From Bostrychus sinensis (lineage: Eukaryota > Chordata > Actinopteri > Gobiiformes > Eleotridae): 64,000 bases of DNA. Below are positions 38,471 to 48,663 of the stretch, in pieces. The position numbers and the translations under genes are program-made. Each line of letters starts with the position of its first letter. The first letter of the stretch is position 1. The stretch is from NCBI GenBank assembly GCA_020698575.1, contig CM036255.1, forward strand, positions 18,280,501 to 18,344,500. The letters are read 5' to 3'. The notes beneath the pieces are model-generated. The model saw only the letters and a program-made list of their open reading frames with translations. It was not told where the DNA came from and ran no database searches.

Positions 38471-39089
38471 TGTAAAGGTACTCTGAAAAGTGTCAAAATG
38501 TGCTTTTAAAATAGAACCCATTTTTCTGTATGTCCTCAATTGTTTTCATTACTCAAATTAACCCAAAACATACCTCCTCTTGTCTACTGAGCTTCCCTAA
38601 ACTGCATGAAAATCTCAAGTTTAACTTTGTAAAATTGAAGCTGACAGGAAGTCCACCCAGCACTAACAGGATGTCTCCTCTGTGTGTGTTTAGACCTATA
38701 AAGTCTAATGGGAATAGTTTTTATGAACTGGTAGAGCAAAAGCTGCTCTCTTACAGGGCAGCCAGTTTCATCTTCTATATTTACATTCAAATGGGCTTTT
38801 AACTAGGTCACTAACTAACAGAAATAGACTCCAGTGCGCTGTTGGAAAGATGAGCAGTCCTGACATCTAGTGGCCACAAGACGGTAGTGTCGTCTTAAAT
38901 CTGTGCAACACTGTGCAACGCTGAGAGGGTTGTGAATGTATTTCTTGCAGGACATAAGTGTATCTTTAGCTTCATGCTTATTTATATTGGTGATTCATGT
39001 GATTTTATGTGTTGTGTTCAATGACAACATAAGTGCTCTGTGCTGTTTTGGTCTCAACCTTTATGGAAAGTATAAAGAAATATTTCACA

Positions 39090-39360
39090 TCTTTTGCTTA
39101 TTCTCATTCGGTGTTGTGGGCTGCTGGAGCTTAATAAACCAGCTACTATGGGCCTTAGGCAGGGTATTCCCAGACAGTGGCTTAGTTGCAGGGCTGACAC
39201 AGAGGCACACACTGACAGACATTTACTCTCACAATTATACCATAGTATACCACATAAAACCCACGGTAACACAGGGAGGATATGCTGACACCACTTACAG
39301 AGATTGTGAATTGGCTGGCCCGAGGATTGAACCATTACTTATACCACCCACACTCATCAC
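39090..39360 (-). repeat. Inverse copy of the SINE/LINE-tail family
   Basis: GTGTTGTGGGCTGCTGGAGC through CACAGGGAGGATATGCTGAC to GAGGATTGAACC, a common fish repeat in inverse orientation. It explains the 148-codon frame at 38936-39382. Confidence 0.55.
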
Positions 39361-39714
39361 ATTCATTTTCAACATACTGTAAAATGAGAGGATAGAAATG
39401 CAATAAATAATATTAATATGCCTGATAAGTAAACATGATGGAGACAGTATGGAAATATGGTTTGTACTAGGCTGTTACAGGACTATTTGTTTGCCTTTTT
39501 GCAAGTGTTGGTCCTCAGCCAAGTTGCTTCTCAATAATATAGTAATAATGTTCAAAACTAATTTAAACTCCATAACTGATTAACCACAGTAAATAGATCT
39601 TGTTGTCTGTAGTTATTCTTTGGTTCACCTTGTAACTCCTAGCTCCCATATTCATGAATGAAGAGAAAATAAAGTTATCCATTGTCGTACTACTACATAC
39701 AGTATCACTGCGTA

Positions 39715-40226
39715 CTAGCGTTTCCCATGTGCCACTTTTTTACTTCTGTCTCTAATCTCCCTTGCTCTCTCTCTCTCTTCCTCCTGCCCTTCCCACAAAC
39801 ACACACACTCTTTCTTTGCTTGTAAGCTCAGTCCGGGCGTGGAGCCAGCTGGCGTGTGTGTGTTTTTTGAATGAATACCTGATGAAGTTGGCTCGAGCGC
39901 GGCATGGGGAGGGAGGAGGGAGGGACTCTGGCTGGCATTCAGGCGCTTGCATAATCCACGTTGTCGAAAGCGGTGCATTCGGGACTCCCTCCCTGTAGGC
40001 GTGTGTGTGTGTAGGATCACCTGAGTACAGAGTATAGAGCCAGTACTATCAAGACTTTGGATATACAGTATGTGTGAGGAGGAAGGGTGAGAAAGCGCAC
40101 AGGGATTTTCCGCCCCAAGACAGACAAACAGACCGACTTTTTACAAGGGGCTGGGAGTAGACAGGAGAGAGAAAGAATGACAAGAAAACAAGAGGGAGCT
40201 AGAAGTGGGCTACTTGTTCTGCAGTG
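39715..40226 (+). promoter_or_regulatory. Candidate ATXN1 promoter and first exon
   Basis: This is the most CpG-richer stretch of the first 46 kb, with GGGAGGG-type GC boxes at about 39905-39925. It then runs to a strong donor CAGTG|GTGAGT at 40226/40227, 6.4 kb before the ATXN1 main exon. No acceptor-like start is evident, which suits a first exon. It contains uORFs at 40070-40090 and from 40177 running through the donor. Transcription is inferred. Confidence 0.45.
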
Positions 40227-41689
40227 GTGAGTACTCTCTTAACAACATTTGAATGAGGAGGAAAAGAGAGTGTCTGCTTAAATCATGACATGAATTTGTA
40301 AGTGGCCTAGTTTTTCCCACAGTCGTTGCTGCTGGTGAAATGTTTGCACTCTCGTTCTTTCTCTCCATGTGTGTGCCCCCTCCCTCGCCCCTCGCTCGCC
40401 CCCATACTCTAAGCACCCTGAGTACAGCACTGTGGAGGGTGAGAAAATGCAAGTCATGCCATGCTGCTAAGTGTTGTCTTCTCATTGATTTTTACATCCT
40501 TTTAAACATCTTAATCTAAAGCTAAATGTATGCATGGTTAATTAATGATAATCACAATATTTTAGTTTTTTTTTAAATAATCAGTCAACTGATTTTAGTC
40601 TTACTCATTGTATAAACCAATAATACTGTCTTTTTGCTGCTGCAAACAGATAAACCTAATTTCTAATCCAAAGGTCCTATGTAGTCATGCTTGTAAGTTT
40701 GCCTTGTTCTAATTTTAGAGAAAAATGTATGTCACTTTTTTAAACAAGAACTATAAAATACCTCAACTTTTTTAACCAATTGTCTTTTTTGTCACATACA
40801 GGCTTCAATAACTGATCATTAATTGAAAAATAACCAATAAGTTAATCAGTTATCAAAATAATTGTTTGCTGCATCTCTACTGTGTATAAAAATATTTCCA
40901 GTATTATGTGTGCAATACACATATACACACGTAAGTCTATTCAATTTTAGTTTCCTACAATACTGTATGTGTTTCAATTTGAATAAACTCACTTTTCTTT
41001 CATTGACGTGCACCTACAGGACTGGGAAAAAAGGGATCATGCTTAATTCTACATCACAATTTTTTCATTGTTTTATTACCACCATACCCCTGTCTTGTAG
41101 ATTTTTTATAATGTTGCATATTTCTCTCTTGTAGTTTCCATTCTGGGAGATCTCCCTCTTACACGCACATGATCACACACAGGCAAACTCCCACATGATG
41201 TATGCAAAACACTAGTGGCTAATAAACACGGCACTGAATAAGATCCAAGCAGGAAGAAGTGGCACACAAAGGGAAAACTGTAATCCAGTAGCAGCAGCAC
41301 CGTACTTTCCACTGGAACTATATTTAGGCGTGAGATAACACATCACGTTGTTCTTATCCCTTTGATCACGATTATGATTATGACTGGGCCCACATTCACA
41401 CACTCTGTTGCTGCCATTGTGGATACTCAATATGGAGATGTTTGGATACAAATACATCTGTGATCATGGCTTCAGTAGAATATAACTGTCACATGACTAT
41501 TGATTGCTACATTTAAGAAACTATTGTGTTGTTTGATAGATTTGCACAAATCCAAACTTGTTCTCTTAGATAATGTTTGGACAGTCATTGTTTTGTTTAT
41601 TAAGAATTAAAGCACAACTTTTTTCATAAGTTACTAAGTCATAAGTTATGAGTTGTTCCTTTAAGAAAAGGGAACAACTACCAGTACCA
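40227..41689. other. No gene seen; probable first intron after the 40-kb exon
   Basis: AT-rich. About 41130-41460 is more complex, with AATAAACA and GATTATGATTATGA motifs. Confidence 0.4.
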
Positions 41690-41930
41690 AGGCAATGGCA
41701 TCTTCCTGTTAGAAGCTATAGTGCCCAGACCTGGACGCAAACCCAGTGCTCTTCTAGTTTAGGGGTAAATGCTCTATTCATTTAGCCACAAAGGCCTTAA
41801 ATATAATAATGGTTAAAAAAAAATCTACAATAACAAATGATTTGTTTCATTATCATTTGTTTTGGCTGGAGTTAGTACAGTATTTTTGGCCCTATCTTGC
41901 AATGGTGCACAATCTTATGATTCTTGGATT
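41690..41930 (-). repeat. Same family, inverse copy
   Basis: CCCAGACCTGGACGCAAACC, CTAGTTTAGGGGTAAATGCT, GCCACAAAGGCC and GGCCCTATCTTGCAATGGTG: the best-preserved inverse copy. Confidence 0.65.
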
Positions 41931-42929
41931 CACAAGCTGTTTGGGATCCACACTTTAAACAAATAATTTTTTCCATGGCCCATTACTGACCATTCCTAAA
42001 GATTTTATTCTACTCTGACTGACCATTACTTTTTGTATTATCTTGCACACTTGACTTTTTGAATCCAGAATTATCTTGTTTTAAAAGAGTTTGTCTAGTT
42101 GAAGGAAGTGGGAGTTCTGTCTTAGAAGCATTAAACATATCCTTCTCAACTCCAAAATGGTAAATTGTCATTAAAGCCAGATTGGGGTTTAATCTGCATT
42201 TTGTTTTATTGATTATGATGTAACAGCCTCGCACTTTAACTACTACAGTAACAGTGTACAAGTTTAGCTGGTGTAGGTGGAGCTAAGTTGTAAGTTGTGA
42301 GATCTTTGCATACCCTTTGTGGCAAGAAAATGCTGTGTAACTTAACCAAAAAGGAAAATGTCCCTTTGAACAAAACACTTAACCTCTATCTGTCAGTAAA
42401 CCATGGGATTAACCTGTAAAAATGTAACACAAACTCCAGCATTTTACATTACATCATATACGTCCTCTCTCTAAATCCTTTATGAATGGAAATTAGGTTA
42501 ATAGATACTGGGTGTTTTTGACTGCAGAGGTACAATGGTATAATCAGTTTGTGTTACAGACTTCACAGATTCTTTCTACTATGTCTCTGGAGAGCTGCTT
42601 TAGAGAAGTGAGTCATTGTCCTGTGTGTGTGAGAGACTGAAGCACATGGAGGGCACAGAGGTAGGGTTACCGGTGATCTGATATCCGCTCAGGCACACAC
42701 ACTACAAACTCAGCAAGATTCAGGTGACACCGCTTTTCACTCACCGTGTGTTTCAGAGAAGGGATACTCTCTCTTTTGCAAATGTAGGTCGTGTACTTGT
42801 GTGATTCCCATAGACACAGATTCTGTCATGCAACATTTACATTACTTTATCTTTTTACTAAATAGTCTTAATTTCCATCCAAAGTTCAACATAGATTGTA
42901 TGCATCTATTTCTTCTAATCTCTGCAAGT

Positions 42930-43582
42930 GTTCTAAGGCCCACAGTTTCCGAAACCCCTCATCTACAACTGGTGTGGTGTGTCCTGGAGGGGATCAGCTG
43001 TAGTATTGCTGAGGTGTTATGAAGCCCTGGTCGCTCTGATTGAGGCTTTCAGCTCATCTGTGATACTGGGTCTGCTGTTTCTCATCTTCTTCTGGACAAT
43101 ACTCCACAGATTGTCTCTGGGGTTCAGGTCTGGAGCGTTTACTGGTCAGTTTGTCCCAGTAATACCAAAAAAACGGCTGTGTTGACTTTATACCTCAGAA
43201 AACACAGGTGCCTATTAACTTCCACTAGAAAAAGATGCTGCTGACCTTGTCTCTGGCTCATGAAAGCCCAGACTCTGACTTTTTCTTTTTTCTTTTCACT
43301 CAAATTTCTTGTAGTCTGCTTTAATACAACACTCTGTGAGCAGCAGCTTCATTATCAATAACCTTTAGTGGTTTATCCTTTACACATGTTTCCAGTGCAT
43401 TTAGAGTTTGAGTATGACACCAACAGTTTATAATATTAAACTTTTTCACAATATTGTAAATCTGAATAATTAAATTTGGGGTTTTCTGTAATTGTGAGCC
43501 ATATCGGTCAAAATGATCAGAAAACAAAGCTCAAAATATTACACACTTTTACGTGATGTTCTAATTTATTGGATAGCACCTG
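42930..43582 (-). mobile_element. Tc1-like transposon relic
   Basis: The - strand at about 43140-42960 reads PDLNPRDNLWSIVQKKMRNS and on, a Tc1 transposase C-terminal part with the catalytic-region motif changed (Arg-Asp where Ile-Glu is usual). The right edge CTAATTTATT...GCACCTG next to TA at 43583-43584 looks like a Tc1 terminal repeat; the left edge is not clear. The N-terminal half is missing. Confidence 0.6.
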
Positions 43583-43584
43583 TA

Positions 43585-45600
43585 CATAGGCATTTACTGT
43601 AAGTTGTGGCAGGCTATGCATTCATTTTTTATTCAACAAATCCTGAACACTTCTTATTTTAAAAATTTAGTCACCGCTTGCCTTAACAGCATGATCACAT
43701 CTCCGATTTACACGCCATAAGTATAATATTTCCTCAGTTGTAGTTGAAAACGTTCTTCTCACAGCAGAGTGAAGTGTCAGGAGTGTGCCTCTGAAGATAA
43801 AGGCTGTGAGCGCTGGCAACAGGAGCCCATAGTGGAAAATGTAGAGACAGTTATAGTGTTTGATATGACAGCTGATCTGACATGTCTGTGATCTGAGAGC
43901 TCATAGAAACACCACATTTTTTCTTATCGCACAAGTTTTATTCCACCAAGAGCTTGTAGACAGCCTTGTATGTCTCAGCATTGTGTCTTATTTTGTATGT
44001 TCAAGGTGGGACATACTGTTTGTGGAGTGGTTTGTATGAAGGCCTAGTATAAGTCTCCTTCTTTCCTTATGGCTTTCTCTTCTGGGGTCACCACCACAGC
44101 AAATCATCTGCCTCCTAGGGTGCAGTGATCAACATATTGATTTGTTTATACAGGCTGGATTATGGAGGCCTATTATACTTGTATTGTAATAATAGAATTG
44201 TTTAACTAATAACATCCCAGCCTTGTATTGTCTTGGACTTACAGTATGTCACTTGTCTTCAACCTCTAAAATCTTGGTCTTGAATAAAGGAAGTAAGACT
44301 ATAAAGAAAATCTGTGCCTCTTAATATTAAATGTTTCTGGAAACAATGTATTTTTGAGAGCGTGATTACTGAACACACTACCTGTGCTTATGGTGTTTGC
44401 ATATACCATATAACTTCTTTAACTTACAATGCATGCAAATTTTGTGTGTACAGGAATTTGCATGCACACCATAGACCTAAATCAATGTTGTTCAAATTAT
44501 TGTCATATATACAGTGCCAGTAAAAATACATAGTAAACCAACCAATTAGTGACAGTCAGATGGGACTAAAATCAAACAATCATTTTTCTGTACCATTTCT
44601 ACAAGTTGTGTGTGATTAAATAGAGTCTGTAGAGTTTTTGTGACAGCCTCAGTGTTGGTTGAAAGGAATTGGATCATATGAACATTTGCGGTTTCTTGTT
44701 CCTATTTAGTTTAAAGGGTGATATGAGTATTCTCTATGTATTAAAAAACAATATGATAATGTTAGCATATTCTGTAACAGTTTACACTTTGATTATCTCT
44801 CTTGTTGTTATAAAACATTACTTATTGCCATAAATACACCCTGTATTCTCGTGCTTTGTCACAACAAATGATAATTATGTTGTAAATACAAGACTGATCT
44901 GTTTCTCTTGCAATGCTGAGAGGTCTGCTAACTTTGTACATTTGCTGCACATTTGTAGTGTGTGAGTAACTGATACTTGACCCACTTTCGAAAGAGGTTT
45001 TAACTTTACAAATACAGTAGATGTATCACTTCATATACATTTGTGTGTGTGAACTTGGGGAAAACATGTGTCAGCATAAATGAAAGTCTATGTGAGACTA
45101 ACCACAGAGGAGTGTGTTTGTAGGCTGAGCATGTGCTTGAAATACACTTACATAATTTATGAGATTCTCACCAAGCACTCCATATTTTGCAGCAGGGGAT
45201 CCTCTTTAACAGATGGTACAACAATATAAATGTTGTACAACATACCTTGGGATAAAGATGCATGTTATCGAAGGTCAGTGCAAAGTTCCAAATGTTATGG
45301 TCAAGCCAGACTGGATCATCTGCAACATAAATTTTAACTCCTTTATTTATCACTAGTGTTTGTACTTACATTAATTGTTCTTTTTAAAAGAAATATGCCA
45401 ATGATTCATTTCAATAGAATATATTGTTGCCAGTTTGAAGACACAAAGCCTCACACACAAGTTATGAGCCTTTTTTCTTTAGTTTTTTATCTGCCTTTTT
45501 ATTCCTCTGAAACACTGGTATGAAACCCTTTTGAATGTTGAAATCCTACCCATTTGTTGGCACAAGGCTGTTGTACTGACCTTTTTACTTTTGAAAGGCC
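43585..45600. other. No gene seen
   Basis: AT-rich, with an inverse RTE-like tail scrap at about 44075-44130. Small open frames are unsupported. Confidence 0.4.
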
Positions 45601-45648
45601 ATTCTTAGTAGAGGTCAACTGATATGTTGTTTTATGTTTTTGTTATAT

Positions 45649-45687
<39 letters not shown>

Positions 45688-45859
45688 GACCAATGCCAAT
45701 ACTGATTTTTAAAATTCAGAGTGGCCGATGGCAGATAAACACTGCTGATTTTAGGGGGATTGATATGCAGGACCGTTTTTTTTTTTCAAAGAAATTAATA
45801 TAGTATAGCCATTTGTTTTCATAATGCTCAATAAAACGGAAACAGATGTGTTAGAACTG

Positions 45860-46140
45860 GACAGTGAAAACAGTTAAAGATAAGTTTTTTTTTTTTGTTT
45901 TTTTTTTTTTTTTTGAGAAAACCAATAAGGCAATCTCAGTCAAGCTTGCTGGGCGAGTAGAGTTTGGGGAAAGCTACAAAATGCATTTTTTTGGTTCTAC
46001 AAGGTTCTTTGCTGATAGAGAAAGGAGAAAATCTCTTTATTGCCGTTTTGAGCTTTTCAGGCTGAGACAAAGCGATTTTGGATGTTTCCTATGAACTGCA
46101 GTCCAAGATGCCCAAACTGCTGCAAGATGGTTGGGGACGC
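45860..46140 (+). repeat. Internal duplication in the hAT-like element, copy A
   Basis: Shares with about 46210-46435 the blocks ACAGTGA-AACAGTTA, GAAAACCAATAAGG, AATCTCA, GAGCTTTTCAGG and GATGCCCAAACTGCT, in the same order. The open frame across copy A is not a gene: it starts in a phenylalanine-coding T run. Confidence 0.75.
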
Positions 46141-46209
46141 ACTGAGCTGGCTTCTCAGGACAAATCTCACAGATCTGTAGCACGGGTGCTAATGGCCTCT
46201 AATGAATTA

Positions 46210-46435
46210 ACAGTGAGAACAGTTAGATAGTTTTTTTGTGAAAACCAATAAGGGAATCTCAAACAAACTTGCTGTGCAAGTAGAGCTACCTCTTTGAGAT
46301 TCTATGCCAGGGAAATGAGCAAAATCTTTTTATTGACAGTTTGAGCTTTTCAGGACAAGATGGAGCGATTTTTTTATGTTTACTGTGAAGGGCAGTGTAA
46401 GATGCCCAAACTGCTACAAAATGGGTGGGGAAGCT
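46210..46435 (+). repeat. Internal duplication in the hAT-like element, copy B
   Basis: Direct-repeat partner of 45860-46140, about 350 bp on, with moderate divergence, so the duplication is older than a recent copying error. Confidence 0.75.
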
Positions 46436-46668
46436 GGGGTTCTTCAGTCACATGGTTGCCCGAGCATGTGCCTGACCCAAAATTGTCATTAGAGTGGATG
46501 AATCAGCCAGTGGTTCATTGTGTAAAAAATATCTAAAAAATGAAGAAATATATTTAGTATATCTGCCGGCCGATATATCGGTCAACCTCAAATACTTAGA
46601 CCAATATTGCCGATATACTGTACAGCAAACATCAATTTTCTAACAATCCGTTTGTCTTTCTCTTGCAG

Positions 46669-48663
46669 GATTTCTCAGTGTGTGGGCAGACTTCCTGTTG
46701 AAGGGAAATGATTCCACATGAAGACCGACGCACTCGGCCCGTCGCTGTCGGCGGCAGCAGCAGGTGCGACGTCGTGATGCTCTCCCTCCACAACACTCAG
46801 ATTACACCCTCCAGTCGCTAAGGAACCCCTGAACCACCAGACCAGCCTCTCCCTCTGCCAATAACCACTCTTCATAGTTTCATCTGAATTTGTCACTTTG
46901 CTGTTTTTTGGTGCAACAGGCCTAACAGAGCCAAGAATAATATAGTGAATTAAATAAAAGAAGTTAATTCAAACTGTTGAGAGTGGTGAGGTAACACCAA
47001 CATGAAGTCCAACCAGGAACGTAGTAAAGAATGTCTGCCCCCAAAGAAGAGGGAGATTCCCTCCAGCACACTACCGTCTGAACGGCACTCATCCCCCACT
47101 ATGGCGCCCCCTAGTGATGCTCCGCGCTCAGAGACCATGCCATGGCTTGTGCCCAGTAACAGTGAGGGGGTGCACCGCAGTACCACTCAGTCTGAATACA
47201 AACCCCTCCCATCCACAGCAGAATCTTCACCCTCCTCTTCCTCAGTGAGACCAGTCTCATCGCTCCCCACATTGTACACATCTCCCCAAAACACAGTTGG
47301 AGGCACTGTCCATTACACCCAGCTGCCTCCTAACCTGCAGTTCATCGCTTCCCCCTACCCCACTTCTTACCCCAGCTACATCCCCTCTCAGATTTTCCCC
47401 CCACCTCCGCCCCCACCCCAGAGATCCTCCCATACAGAGACGTCCCATACCAAACCGGAGCGGTCGTCCAGTGCTCGCACCTCTATGCCCCCACCCCCAA
47501 CAGACTCTATTGCACCACACCACATGCAACACCGAACTGTCTTTTCAACGCATCACCAAGGTGCTGTTCACCATCCGCCCCATTCACTGCACTCCCAGCA
47601 TGCCCTGGGGCACAGCATGTCTCAAGTCTTGCATGGGCCCCTCCGAAAAGAGGAAGGAGGTTCTAGGTCTAGAGAGCTTCATAATGGTGAGCTGGAAAGG
47701 GGGAGACGGTTTGGTGCTGAGTCCAAGTCTGGGAGTAAGTTACGGGATTTAGCTTATGAAACCCGTCCACTGGTTCTGCCTTCAGACTACGTTACCCATG
47801 AGCCTTCAGGGCTCAGGATATCTGGCATGCTAATGCCCAATAGCCATAGTGACCACCCAATGGCCAGAGCTAGCCCTGAGATACATTCATCTTCTCCACA
47901 TGTGGAAAAAGGTAGCATTGTTTCAGGCAAACCAGTCAGGACACCCTCCTGCTCCAGCACCACATCCTCGTTTACGTTCCCACCCCCTCCCAGTGTGGAC
48001 AGTCTAAAGACCACTGTTACCACCATGTCCCCACAGACTGTTATCCAAACTACACACAACTCCACTGAGCCACTCTCACTGGGGCTGCCTTTCCCCCAGC
48101 AGCCCATCATTGGCTACATAGCAGGGGCCCAACATTGTCTCCCCCAACACTTGCTCATTCCCAGTGCCCAGCCTGTCATCATCCCGGTCAGCAGTGGAGT
48201 TACTGCTCTTGACGCAGTAACCTCCCATGTAACGTCATCCACCCAGGCTGCACCGTTCCCCGCCACATACATTGCTGCCACGGCACCAAAAGGAGACACT
48301 CTGGATGCTGCTGCTGGCTTGTACCAGGCTGCTCCAGGCGCTGTGGTTCAGGGCCAGCTTCATCTCCCAATTGTCCCTGCTTCACCAGGGCTGGTCTCTT
48401 CATCTGGTCCACCTCCTCTATCGGCATCTAATACACCAGTGCCCCATGCGCTGCCCCCGTATTTCATCAAGGGCTCCATTATCCAGCTGGCTGATGGGGA
48501 GCTCAAGAGGGTGGAGGACCTGAAGACGGAGGACTTCATCCAGAGCGCCGAGATCAGCAGCGAACTGAAGATCGACTCGTCCACCGTGGAGCGCATTGAA
48601 GGGAGCCACACCTCACCAAACTTTGCTGTTGTTCAGTTCTCAGTTGGTGAGCACCGAGCACAG
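46669..48663 (+). other. atxn1: ATXN1 main exon: 333-nt leader plus first coding part
   Basis: The acceptor is a pyrimidine-rich TTTCTCTTGCAG ending at 46668. The exon then runs through 333 nt of leader into the ATG at 47002 and ends at the donor CAG|GTGAGA (48663/48664). As in human, where one large exon carries most of the ataxin-1 coding sequence, this exon encodes residues 1-554, including the first half of the AXH domain. A transposon-like element ends only 77 nt upstream of the acceptor. Confidence 0.88.
46708..46821 (+). other. Upstream ORF in ATXN1 leader, 37 codons
   Basis: An ATG at 46708 (context GGGAAATGA, A at -3 and A at +4) opens a 37-codon frame that stops with TAA at 46819-46821, 180 nt before the ATXN1 start. 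It is in the same frame as ATXN1 but closed off from it. No other ATG lies between its stop and the true start, so it would have to be bypassed or re-initiated after. Translation is inference. Confidence 0.6.

Larger units (their letters stand above)
45609..46591. mobile_element. hAT-like element next to the ATXN1 acceptor
   Basis: The ends TAGAGGTCAACT and (inverse) TTGAGGTTGACC are flanked by 8-bp repeats ATTCTTAG (45601-45608) and ATACTTAG (46592-46599), matching at 7 of 8. The right end contains CGGCCGATATATCGG. No transposase is visible. It carries a 35-nt T run (45650-45684), a second T-rich run (about 45884-45914), and an internal duplication described separately. Confidence 0.7.

Noticed and set aside
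38936..39382. 148-codon + strand frame
   Set aside because: Its second half overlaps an inverse SINE/LINE-tail repeat.
45864..46094. 76-codon frame with a phenylalanine run
   Set aside because: Starts in a T run inside the hAT-like element.
47257..48611. - strand frames across the ATXN1 exon
   Set aside because: Antisense shadows of proline/serine-rich ATXN1 codons; no independent support.
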